This document shows positions 1 to 9,149 of a DNA stretch of 64,000 nt, one piece after another. Position 1 is the stretch's first letter, and each line of letters opens with the position of its first letter. The notes beneath the pieces were generated by a model. It was not told the origin of the DNA and did not search any database. It saw only the letters and a list, made by a program, of their open reading frames with translations. The translations under genes and the position numbers were made by a program. Source of the DNA: Planctomycetota bacterium (GTDB lineage: Bacteria > Planctomycetota > UBA1135); NCBI GenBank assembly GCA_004295085.1, contig SHNF01000017.1:63058-127057 (forward strand), given 5' to 3'.

Positions 1-1
1 G

Positions 2-244
2 GCCGAGCTGCAACAAGCCGTGGATCTGCAGCGCCGGGAGAAGTTCAACGGGCCGCATCCGGACCTGGCCGCGGATCTGGCCTTCCTGGGCGCGCTCCAG
101 CTGGGCAGTGGCGACGCCGCCGCGGCCAGCGCGAGCCTGCGCCAGGCGCTGGACATGCGGCGCGCGCTCGCAGCGCCGGACGACGCGGAAGCCGGCGCGA
201 TCCGGCAGGCCCTGGCCGAAGCCGACGCGGTGCTCGAGCAGTGA
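2..244 (+). CDS. TPR-containing protein, C-terminal end (5' part outside window)
   Basis: The reading frame is open from the left edge of the window, so this is the last 80 or so residues of a longer protein. The visible part reads as tetratricopeptide-like helices: an Ala/Leu-rich pattern with LQRREKFNGPHPDLA followed by SLRQALDMRRAL. This resembles the C-terminal TPRs of kinase-TPR proteins such as the neighbour at 434-2992, but no catalytic domain is visible, so the full function is unknown. It converges on that kinase gene. The TGA stop is followed one base later by a 180-bp inverted-repeat element. Confidence 0.6.
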   Translation, partial: AELQQAVDLQRREKFNGPHPDLAADLAFLGALQLGSGDAAAASASLRQALDMRRALAAPDDAEAGAIRQALAEADAVLEQ

Positions 245-245
245 T

Positions 246-425
246 ACTGGCCCCCTTCCGTGGGTCTCGTCATTCGCAACTGCCTGCGCTGCAGGAACAT
301 CCGTTGTCTTCCGGCGGCAGGCCGGCCCGAGCCTGCGAGTTTACGAAGTCGCAGAGCGTAAACCATTTTCGCAAAAACAGATGCCTTACGACATGGGTTG
401 CAATGACCCAGGGAAGGGGGCCAGT
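246..425. repeat. 180-bp element with terminal inverted repeats (copy A)
   Basis: The element begins ACTGGCCCCCTTCC and ends with the reverse complement GGGAAGGGGGCCAGT. The outer 21 bp of the two ends match with one mismatch, and weaker symmetry continues inward through GCAAC/GTTGC. The inside is non-coding and holds a smaller dyad, GTTTAC...GTAAAC. It starts one base after the TGA of the upstream gene and ends eight bases before the stop of the convergent kinase gene. A second element of exactly the same length and with the same termini lies at 58358-58537. It could be a MITE-like mobile element, a stop-associated interspersed repeat, or a structured bidirectional terminator. Confidence 0.75.
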
Positions 426-433
426 ATCCGCGC

Positions 434-2992
434 TCAGCCGTCCGCGGACCGCAGCTGCTCGAGGCGCGCCTCCGCGGCCGCGGCCTCTTCAGGGTGTCCC
501 AGCTGCGTGTACAGGCCCGCGGCGCGGCGCAGCGCCGCCTCGGCTTCCGGCACGGCCCCGCGCCGCGCCCGGCACTCGCCCAGGTTGCGCCAGGACGCCG
601 GCAGGTACAGGTTGAGCGCGCCGAAGGCCTGCTCCTGCAGGGGGATCAGCACCTCGTACTCCTGCTCGGCTTCGTCCCAGTGCTGCAACCGGTACAACAG
701 GCCGGCGCGGTTGCCCTGCGCGATCACGGTGGCCGAGTGCCCCTCCGGCAGGACGCGCCGGAAGATGGCCAGAGCCTGTTGCGCGAGGTCCAGGGCGTCC
801 TCCAGTTGCCCGCGCTGCATGCGCAGGCCGGACAGGTTCAGCAGCACGCTGGCGACGCGGTCGTCGTCGCCGCCCAGCAGCGCGCGGAACGACTCGAGCG
901 CGGTCTGGTAGCAGGACTCGGCCTGTTCCAGGCGGCCTTGCAACTTCAGGTTCAAGGCCAGGGCGTTGAGCGCGGTGGCGCGCAGCAGCGTCGTCGGCGC
1001 GGGGTCCTGTCCGATCCAGTCCAGAGCCTCGCGCAGATGCTGCTCGGACCGCGCCAAGTCTTGCTGCGGATCTGCCGACTCCCGGCTCTGCACGGCGCCG
1101 AGCAGCACGATGCCGAGCTGCCCCAGGGCCGCGCCGCGGTTGCCCGCCAACTCCCCCGCCAGCGCCGGCGGCGCGCCGTCCATCACCTCCAGGGCCGCGA
1201 GCAGCGCTTGCTGGGCCGCGGCCCGCTCGCCGCGCAGCGAGTACAGCCGCCCGAGCGTGATCCAGGTCTCCGAGCGCGTGGCCAGCAGCGCGCCGGACGC
1301 GCCCGCGGTCAGCTCCAGGCTGCGGCGCAGCCGCGCCTCGGCGTCGTCGAAGCGCTCCAGCCGCGTCTCGAGGGTTCCCAGCTCGGTGAGGGCCCGCGGC
1401 AGCAGCTCGGCGTGCGCCTCCGGCGCCGCATCGGCCAGCGCCAGGGACTCGCGCAGCAATTCCTCCGCCGGCGCGTACAGGCCCAGCTTGTGGTACACCG
1501 AGCCCATGACGTGCAGCAGCGAGGCGCGCGTCGCCGGCTGATCGGCCAGCTCGGTGCGCACGCTGTGCACGCCCCGGTCCAGGATCTCGCGCGCGGTCAG
1601 GGCGGCGCCGTCGCCGCGGTCCGGGTCCGGCACCCAGAACAAGCCCTCCAGGAAGCGGCTGATGTGCTGGAAGCGGCGCACTTGCTCCTGGGCGTCCAGG
1701 AGGGCGTCCGACTCGCGGGACAAGGCGTCTTCCAGGTCCGCGCTGTACGCCTGCGACTGCAGCAGCAGCGCCGTCGGCGTTCCGGCCAGCAGCAGTGCTC
1801 CCAGCAGCACCGCCGCGCTGGCCGCCGGCCGGCGTTCGAGCAGGCGCCGCGCGCGCAGCAGCGGGCCCGGCGGCCGCGCCCGGATCGGGCGGCGCTCCAG
1901 CACGCTGCGCAGGTCGGCGGCGAAGGCGCCGGCCGAGGCGTAACGGCGCGCCGGCTCCTTCTCCAGGGCGTGCAGGCACACCACTTCCGCGTCGCGCGGC
2001 ACGCGCCGGTTGCGCGCGCGCAGCGGATCGGGCGGATCGTGCAGGATGCGCGCCTCGGTCGCCGGCCGCGAATCCTCCTGGAACGGCAGCTGCAGCGCCA
2101 GCAGCTCGTACAGGCTCACTCCCAGCGCGTACACGTCGCTGCGCGCGTCGGGCTCCGCCCGGCCGCGCAGCTGCTCGGGGGCCATGTAGAACAGCGTGCC
2201 GACCTGCGCGCCGCTGCGCGTCAAGGCGTCGGCCTGGGCCTGGCTGGCCAGGCCGAAATCGAGCAGCAGCACGCGCCCGTCCACGGCCAGCGCCACGTTG
2301 GACGGCTTGACGTCGCGGTGCACGATGCCGCGCTGGTGGCAGTGCTCCAGCGCGTCGGCCACCTGCGCCGCGAGGCGCAGCCCGGCGCTGGTCCAGCTCC
2401 CCTCGAACACCGGCGGCAGCGCCGCCGGCAGCGGCTCTCCGGCGCGCGTGTACACCACGCGCGCCAGGTCCCGGCCGCTCAGGCTCTCCGGCGCGCTGCC
2501 GCGCAGCTGGTCCAGCGCCTCGGCCAGCGTGCAGCCGCGGATGCGCTCCATCACGAAGTACGGAACGCCGCCTTCCTCGCCCACCGCGAAGATCGGCACG
2601 ACGCCCGGGTGCTGCAGCGCCGCCACGGCCTCGACCTCGCGCTGGAAGCGGCGCCGCGCCTCCGGGAACCACAGGTGCTCGGGACGCACCACCTTGAGCG
2701 CGACCTCGCGCCGCAACGAGCGCTGCTCGGCCCGGTACACCACGCCCATGCCGCCGCCGCCCAGGCGCTCGAGAATGCGGAACTCACCGAACTGCTCGGG
2801 CAGACCTTCCGGAACCGCATCCGCCAGCACGCCCAGCTTCTCCAGCGCCGCCAGGCGCCGCCGCAGCTCCTCGGCCCATTCCGGACGGCGCGCGCCCAGC
2901 TCCTCCAGGAGCGCGCGCTGGTGCTCCGGCGGGGCCGCTAGGCACTGCGCCATCAGATCCTCCAGGACGTCGGAATCCGGCTCCTGCACCAT
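434..2992 (-). CDS. Membrane-anchored Ser/Thr protein kinase with C-terminal TPRs
   Basis: This 852-residue protein has a Hanks-type kinase domain at about residues 70-340. Visible motifs are the glycine loop LGGGGMGVVYRAE, the VAIK-type lysine in VALKVV, catalytic HRDVKPSN, the metal-binding DFG in LLLDFGLA, and the APE-like MAPEQL. A single transmembrane segment follows at about 385-410 (AAVLLGALLLAGTPTALLL). The remaining 440 residues are TPR repeats, probably on the far side of the membrane. It is divergent from the ECF sigma gene at 3031 with only 38 bp between the starts, the arrangement seen for planctomycete sigma-kinase pairs. It probably phosphorylates Ser/Thr and may control the adjacent sigma factor, but the target is inference. 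Confidence 0.9.
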   Translation of the reverse strand: MVQEPDSDVLEDLMAQCLAAPPEHQRALLEELGARRPEWAEELRRRLAALEKLGVLADAVPEGLPEQFGEFRILERLGGGGMGVVYRAEQRSLRREVALKVVRPEHLWFPEARRRFQREVEAVAALQHPGVVPIFAVGEEGGVPYFVMERIRGCTLAEALDQLRGSAPESLSGRDLARVVYTRAGEPLPAALPPVFEGSWTSAGLRLAAQVADALEHCHQRGIVHRDVKPSNVALAVDGRVLLLDFGLASQAQADALTRSGAQVGTLFYMAPEQLRGRAEPDARSDVYALGVSLYELLALQLPFQEDSRPATEARILHDPPDPLRARNRRVPRDAEVVCLHALEKEPARRYASAGAFAADLRSVLERRPIRARPPGPLLRARRLLERRPAASAAVLLGALLLAGTPTALLLQSQAYSADLEDALSRESDALLDAQEQVRRFQHISRFLEGLFWVPDPDRGDGAALTAREILDRGVHSVRTELADQPATRASLLHVMGSVYHKLGLYAPAEELLRESLALADAAPEAHAELLPRALTELGTLETRLERFDDAEARLRRSLELTAGASGALLATRSETWITLGRLYSLRGERAAAQQALLAALEVMDGAPPALAGELAGNRGAALGQLGIVLLGAVQSRESADPQQDLARSEQHLREALDWIGQDPAPTTLLRATALNALALNLKLQGRLEQAESCYQTALESFRALLGGDDDRVASVLLNLSGLRMQRGQLEDALDLAQQALAIFRRVLPEGHSATVIAQGNRAGLLYRLQHWDEAEQEYEVLIPLQEQAFGALNLYLPASWRNLGECRARRGAVPEAEAALRRAAGLYTQLGHPEEAAAAEARLEQLRSADG

Positions 2993-3015
2993 CGCTGCCA
3001 GCTTATCCCGCCCGT

Positions 3016-3021
3016 TACACT
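3016..3021 (+). promoter_or_regulatory. Candidate -10 element for the ECF sigma gene at 3031
   Basis: TACACT matches the -10 hexamer seen at the stronger promoters at 16488 and 30045. It ends nine bases before the ATG at 3031, so a transcript starting at the usual distance would have almost no 5' leader. No convincing -35 is visible upstream, where CTGCCA is the nearest weak match. Confidence 0.4.
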
Positions 3022-3030
3022 CCTCCCGCG

Positions 3031-3612
3031 ATGAGCGCGGCCCGGGATCCGGAAGATCTGCGGCACAGCGCCGCCGCCGGCGACGCCGCGGCCATGCACG
3101 AGCTGCTGCTGCGCCACCTGCCCGGGCTGGAGCGCTTCCTGGCGCGCAACGCCGGCGACCTGATCGCCGCCAAGGAATCGCGCTCCGACCTGGCGCAGTC
3201 GGTGTGCCGCGAAGTGCTCGAGCGGCTGGCCACCGACCGCCTGCAGTTCCGCAGCGAGCCCGAGTTCCGCCACTGGCTGTATGAAGCCGCCTTGTTCAAG
3301 CTGCGCAACCGCCACCGCTACTATCGCGCGCGCAAGCGCGACGCCGCGGCCGAGCGCTCCGGCGCCGCCAGCGCTCCGGCCGACACCACCGGGCCCGGCA
3401 GCAAGGTCCGCCGCCGCGAGCAGCAGGAGCGCCTGGCCGCCGCCCTCCAGCTCCTCCCCGAGCCGGAGCGCGAGATCGTGCGCCTCGCGCACCTCGAAGG
3501 CCTTGCGCACGCCGCCATCGCGGAGCGCCTCGGCATCACCGAGAGCCACTCGCGCACCCGCCTGGCCCGGGCGCTGGCCAAGCTCGGCCGCCTGGTCGGC
3601 CCGGAGGCGTAG
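3031..3612 (+). CDS. ECF-family RNA polymerase sigma factor
   Basis: This 193-residue protein has the two-domain ECF layout. Sigma region 2 lies at about residues 10-95, with the core-binding and -10-reading segment around SRSDLAQSVCREVLERL and an FRHWLYEAALFKLRNRHRYY block. A Pro/Ala/Gly-rich linker separates it from region 4 at about 130-190, whose helix-turn-helix runs LPEPEREIVRLAHLEGL then AAIAERLGITESHSRTRLARAL. It redirects RNA polymerase to a specific promoter set that is not identifiable here. No anti-sigma factor gene is adjacent. The partner is the divergent kinase-TPR gene at 434-2992, which suggests control by phosphorylation. Confidence 0.9.
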   Translation: MSAARDPEDLRHSAAAGDAAAMHELLLRHLPGLERFLARNAGDLIAAKESRSDLAQSVCREVLERLATDRLQFRSEPEFRHWLYEAALFKLRNRHRYYRARKRDAAAERSGAASAPADTTGPGSKVRRREQQERLAAALQLLPEPEREIVRLAHLEGLAHAAIAERLGITESHSRTRLARALAKLGRLVGPEA

Positions 3613-3626
3613 AAGACGGGGCCGGC

Positions 3627-3655
3627 TTGAGCTTCTGCCGTTTGACTACTACAAT
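3627..3655 (+). promoter_or_regulatory. Sigma70-like promoter of the Xre/ParS-RES toxin-antitoxin pair
   Basis: TTGAGC at 3627-3632 and TACAAT at 3650-3655 are separated by 17 bases, close to the sigma70 consensus. The -10 ends eight bases before the antitoxin ATG at 3664, so the transcript may be leaderless. It lies directly after the sigma gene stop, making the toxin-antitoxin pair an independent unit. Confidence 0.65.
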
Positions 3656-3663
3656 CATGCCAG

Positions 3664-4128
3664 ATGGCAAGGCTCCCGCATGCCCGTCAACCCGGCACGC
3701 CGGCCCGGCGCCGCTCCTACGAGCAGGCCGGCCGCCTGCTTGGCCTGCGCAAGGCCGATCCGGTCGCGCTGGCGCAGGCGGTGGAGGCCGGCTTCGCCTA
3801 TGCCGCCCTGGAGCGGTTCGCGCGCTGCGCGGACCTGTCCGTGTCCCTCGTCGCCGAGGCCATCCGCCTGCCGCAGCGCACCCTGGCCCGCCGCAAGGCC
3901 AAGGGACGCCTGCAACCTGAGGAATCCGACCGCCTGCTCCGCACCTCCCAGATCTTCGGCCGGGCCCTGGAGCTCTTCGAAGGCGATCGCGCCGCCGCCA
4001 AGACCTGGCTGGGGACGCCGCAGCGTGCCCTCGGCGGCGCCGTCCCGCTGCGCTTCGCCGCCACCGACGTCGGCGCGCGCGAGGTGGACGACCTGATCGG
4101 CCGCCTGGAGCACGGCATCCCGGCCTGA
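3664..4128 (+). CDS. Antitoxin of the Xre/MbcA/ParS (DUF2384) family
   Basis: This 154-residue protein has the family's two parts. An N-terminal Xre-like helix-turn-helix lies at about residues 50-95 (LSVSLVAEAIRLPQRTLARRKAKGRL). The C-terminal MbcA/ParS toxin-binding region follows, with ESDRLLRTSQIFGRALELFEGDRAAAKTWL broken by family positions and ending ALGG..PL.F..TDVGAREVDDLIGRLEHG. It should bind and neutralise the RES toxin encoded immediately downstream and repress the shared promoter. Its TGA overlaps the toxin ATG (TGATG), the usual coupling for this family. The start is the first ATG in frame after the -10 element. Confidence 0.88.
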   Translation: MARLPHARQPGTPARRRSYEQAGRLLGLRKADPVALAQAVEAGFAYAALERFARCADLSVSLVAEAIRLPQRTLARRKAKGRLQPEESDRLLRTSQIFGRALELFEGDRAAAKTWLGTPQRALGGAVPLRFAATDVGAREVDDLIGRLEHGIPA

Positions 4129-4589
4129 TGGCGTCGGCCTGGCGGCTGGTCAAGACCCGGTTCCTGGCCGAAGCCTTCGGCGGCGAAGCCGCCGAGCGCT
4201 ACGGCGGCCGCTGGAACAGCCCGGGCACGGCCATGGTCTACCTGGGCGAATCCGTCGCGCTGTGCGTCCTCGAGATCCTGGTCAACCTGCAATCCACGAA
4301 GCCGCTGGACTCCTATTCCCTGATCCGCGTGGACTACGATCCAGCGCTCGTCCACGAGCTGCACGCCAGTCAACGTCCTTCCGACTGGACTTCCTTTCCC
4401 GCTCCGGCCAGCACGCAGCGCCTGGGCGACCAGTGGGTGCAACGCGCCACCAGCGTCCTCCTGCGCGTCCCGAGCGCCGTCGTCGCCGGCGAGTTCAACC
4501 TGCTCGTCAATCCGGCCCACCGCGAATTCCGGCGCCTGCACATCGGCCCTCCCGCGCCCTTCCGATTCGACCCACGTCTATTGCGGTAG
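4128..4589 (+). CDS. RES-domain toxin
   Basis: This 153-residue protein is a RES family toxin; characterised members degrade or modify NAD+ or ADP-ribosylate a target. The conserved Arg is visible in GGRWNS (Arg28), with YLGES (Tyr38, Glu41) and the Glu of ALCVLE (Glu49). The C-terminal NLLVNPAH segment carries the conserved Asn-Pro region. The full domain is present with no truncation, so the toxin is probably active. It is translationally coupled to the DUF2384 antitoxin by a 1-base overlap. Which NAD chemistry this member performs cannot be read from sequence. Confidence 0.9.
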   Translation: MASAWRLVKTRFLAEAFGGEAAERYGGRWNSPGTAMVYLGESVALCVLEILVNLQSTKPLDSYSLIRVDYDPALVHELHASQRPSDWTSFPAPASTQRLGDQWVQRATSVLLRVPSAVVAGEFNLLVNPAHREFRRLHIGPPAPFRFDPRLLR

Positions 4590-4709
4590 GGCAGGTGAAG
4601 GAAGCGGCCGATCGCACGAGCTCCGATAGGAGTCCAAACCCACGCCAAGTTACGTAGCTTCCGCCAGCATCCAATGCCGCGAGCCATTCGCGGCCGGCTC
4701 CATCCGTGG

Positions 4710-5132
4710 CTATGGGCGTCCCTGTTCCCACAAGGCGACGCCCGCTCTTCCGGCCGCAACCGCCATCCCGCCATCGATGGTCGCCAGCGGGATCCCAAGC
4801 CGGAGAGCGAGCTCCAGATAGCAGGCGTCATAAGCCGACATGCCGTGCCGTCGTGCGAGAGGCAGGAGCCGCACGAACGCTTCCTCCGCGCCTCCGGCAT
4901 CCACTTCGATCGGGAGGTCTGACAGTCGCGCCAGGAAGCGCGTGATCCTGGCCTCGTCGATCCGCTTGCGGCGTTCGCTCACTGCGAGCACATTCGAGAT
5001 CTCCACCGCCCACAGTATCGGAACGATGGCGCTCTCGGTCTCGAGGCCGCGCAGAACGGACTTGGTGCGGGCGGCCTGGACCTCGTCCAGGCACCAGCTC
5101 AACGCAACGGACGCATCCAGGACGAAGCTCAG
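4710..5132 (-). CDS. vapC: PIN-domain ribonuclease toxin (VapC)
   Basis: This is a PIN-domain endoribonuclease of about 140 residues. The acidic catalytic set is FVLDAS at the N-terminus, the Glu of AVEISNVL, the Asp of SAYDACYLELA and the Asp of ATIDGG near the C-terminus. The start needs care: the only ATG/GTG/TTG candidate in this frame is TTG at 5102, which would delete the first catalytic Asp. The frame stays open upstream, and CTG at 5132-5130 overlaps the antitoxin TGA as CTGA and restores a family-like N-terminus (SFVLDASVALSWC). I therefore place the start at CTG 5132. It forms a pair with the antitoxin at 5129-5389. Confidence 0.85.
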   Translation of the reverse strand: MSFVLDASVALSWCLDEVQAARTKSVLRGLETESAIVPILWAVEISNVLAVSERRKRIDEARITRFLARLSDLPIEVDAGGAEEAFVRLLPLARRHGMSAYDACYLELALRLGIPLATIDGGMAVAAGRAGVALWEQGRP

Positions 5133-5389
5133 AAGCGCCGTCCTTCCTCGATGAGGTCACGGATGGTGACTCCTTTGGGCAGCCGAGCGCCTTTGCTCAG
5201 CGCCAGAAGGTCCGCCGCCGCCTTGCGCACCTTGGCGCTGTCGATGGACTGCTCGTAGGGACCGAGGCGGGCGATGGGTGTGCCATGCCGGGTGATGACG
5301 ATGACCTCGCCCTGCTCGACGCGATCGAGCAGCTCGCTCAGCTTGGTCTTGGCCTCGAAAGCGCCGATGGTGCTGGTGCGCGTGTCCAT
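5129..5389 (-). CDS. Phd/YefM-type antitoxin (VapB role)
   Basis: This 86-residue protein has the Phd/YefM DNA-binding N-terminus: TIGAFEAKTKLSELLDRVEQ, then GEVIVITRHGTPIARL. The C-terminal 40 residues, ending DLIEEGRRF, should wrap the PIN toxin. It is the first gene of the two-gene unit, and its TGA overlaps the proposed CTG start of the toxin. A GAGGAGAGG ribosome-binding site lies before the ATG, and a palindrome about 36 bp upstream (5426-5440) is the likely autorepression operator. Confidence 0.88.
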   Translation of the reverse strand: MDTRTSTIGAFEAKTKLSELLDRVEQGEVIVITRHGTPIARLGPYEQSIDSAKVRKAAADLLALSKGARLPKGVTIRDLIEEGRRF

Positions 5390-5425
5390 GGTGGGCCCTC
5401 TCCTCGGGGGGGGCGGCGGCGATCA

Positions 5426-5440
5426 ACTAGTTCAACTAGT
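5426..5440. promoter_or_regulatory. Palindromic operator candidate of the vapBC-type pair
   Basis: ACTAG-TTCAA-CTAGT is a perfect 5-bp-arm dyad made from two overlapping CAACTAGT copies, in an AT-rich island inside GC-rich DNA. On the minus strand it lies next to TATAGA, a possible -10, between the promoter and the antitoxin ATG. Phd/YefM and VapB antitoxins usually repress through such sites. Confidence 0.55.
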
Positions 5441-5487
5441 CTATACCGGGGCGGGATCCAGCGCAACAGGCTGCCAGGAGGCTGTGA

Positions 5488-6888
5488 CTATTGCAGCCGC
5501 AGCAGCGAGCGCAGCAGGTCGCGGCGGTCCATGCCGGTCCAGCCGCGGGCGTCGCGGACCAGGACGGCGTCGTGGCTGCGCAGCGCGTCCTGCAGGCGCT
5601 GCCAGGGCTCTTCGGACTTGAGCTGGGGCGGGGCGGGAGCGATCGTGTCGGCGACCTTGCGCTGGTCCAGGTTGGCGCGGGCGGCGACGGCGTCGAGCAA
5701 TTCTTGCTCGTCCACGATGCCGAGCAGCTTTCCGCCTTCCTGGTCGAGCACCGGCAGCGGGCGGACGCCGCGCTCGCCGAGGTGCTTGAGGGCTTCGGTG
5801 AGGGTGTCCTGGGGGGTGACGGCGGCGCGCGGGCGCTGGCGCAGGAGGTCGCCGACGGTGGCGGTGGCGGCGGCGACGCGCGGCAGGAAGCCGTTGTCCT
5901 TCATCCAGTCGTCGCTGAAGCACTTGGAGAGGTAGCGGCCGCCGCTGTCGGGAAGGAGGACCACCACGCGGGCGTCGGGCGCGAGCTGGCGCGCCTCGCG
6001 CAACGCCCCGGCCAGCGCCAGGCCGCTGCTGCCGCCCACGAACAGGCCGCACTCGGCGGCCAGGCGGCGGGCGTGGTGGAAGGCTTCGGCGTCTTCGACG
6101 ATCTGGTAGCCGTCGATGAGGGAGGGGTCCCAGGTCCCGGGGATCTGGTCCTCGCCCACGCCTTCGACCTGGTAGGTGCCGGCCTCGCCGAGCGTGCCGG
6201 TGCGCCAGTAGCCCTCGTACACCGAGCCCTTCGGGTCCACGCCGACGATGCGGATGGAGCTGTCGCGCTCCTTGAGATAGCGGGACACACCGCTGACGGT
6301 GCCGCCGGTGCCGCAGCCGCCGACGTAGACGTCCAGGCGGCCGCCGGTGGCTTCCCAGATCTCGGGACCGGTGGTGAGGTAGTGCGCGGTCGGGTTGTCG
6401 AGGTTGTGGAACTGGTCGGCGAGCCAGCCGCCCGGCGTTTCCTTGGCGATGCGGGCCGCCACGTGCGTGTAGTGGCGCGGGTCGGAGGGCTGGACGAAGG
6501 TCGGGGTGAGGACCACCTCGGCGCCGTAGGCGCGCAGCATGTCCACCTTCTCCTGGCTCATCTTGTCCGGCATGACCATGATGGTGCGGTAGCCCAGAGC
6601 CGCCGCTGCCATGCACAGGCCGACCCCCGTGTTGCCGGAGGTGCACTCCACCACGACGCCGCCCGGCTTCAGGTCACCGCGGCGCGCGGCCTCGCGCACC
6701 ATGCGCAGCCCGATGCGGTCCTTGACGCTGCCGCCCGGGTTGAACAGCTCCACCTTCAGGAGCACCTCGCAGCGCACCTGCGGGTCGAAGCCGGCCGGCA
6801 GGCGGATCAGCGGGGTGTTGCCCACGGCGTCCAGCACGCTGTCGCGGATGGCCGGTGGAGTGCGCTGGAGCAAAGCAGCCTCGTTCAT
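5488..6888 (-). CDS. Cystathionine beta-synthase with C-terminal CBS domain pair
   Basis: This 466-residue PLP enzyme condenses serine (or O-acetylserine) with homocysteine or sulfide. The PLP lysine is Lys56 in GGSVKDR, the substrate loop is ECTSGNTG, and the phosphate-binding loop is GGCGTGGTVSG. Fold-type II sequence runs to about residue 330. Two CBS motifs follow at about 335-395 (VGDLLRQRPRAAVTPQDTL) and 400-460, a regulatory module that in homologues binds adenosyl ligands. The CBS tandem favours cystathionine beta-synthase over plain cysteine synthase, but substrate choice is not provable here. It is divergent from mutS2, with starts 37 bp apart. Confidence 0.88.
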   Translation of the reverse strand: MNEAALLQRTPPAIRDSVLDAVGNTPLIRLPAGFDPQVRCEVLLKVELFNPGGSVKDRIGLRMVREAARRGDLKPGGVVVECTSGNTGVGLCMAAAALGYRTIMVMPDKMSQEKVDMLRAYGAEVVLTPTFVQPSDPRHYTHVAARIAKETPGGWLADQFHNLDNPTAHYLTTGPEIWEATGGRLDVYVGGCGTGGTVSGVSRYLKERDSSIRIVGVDPKGSVYEGYWRTGTLGEAGTYQVEGVGEDQIPGTWDPSLIDGYQIVEDAEAFHHARRLAAECGLFVGGSSGLALAGALREARQLAPDARVVVLLPDSGGRYLSKCFSDDWMKDNGFLPRVAAATATVGDLLRQRPRAAVTPQDTLTEALKHLGERGVRPLPVLDQEGGKLLGIVDEQELLDAVAARANLDQRKVADTIAPAPPQLKSEEPWQRLQDALRSHDAVLVRDARGWTGMDRRDLLRSLLRLQ

Positions 6889-6925
6889 GCCGGCTGGATT
6901 CTAAGGAAGGGGAGCCTCTGAAGTC

Positions 6926-9001
<2,076 letters not shown>

Positions 9002-9149
9002 GCCTGCCGGCGGCGCTTCGATCGCAGCATTGCGCAATTCAGCGATCGATGCTTCGCGGCCGCCGCCGCCGGCGGCCCGCCGCCTGATCGCTGTGGCCTT
9101 GGCCGTGCCCGAACGGGTACGGTACCAATCCCATGATGCAAGGGCCGGA

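Noticed and set aside
246..425. attC site of an integron cassette as an explanation of the 180-bp element
   Set aside because: Position after a stop codon fits, but the ends lack the RYYYAAC/GTTRRRY core sites and no integrase gene or cassette array is present.
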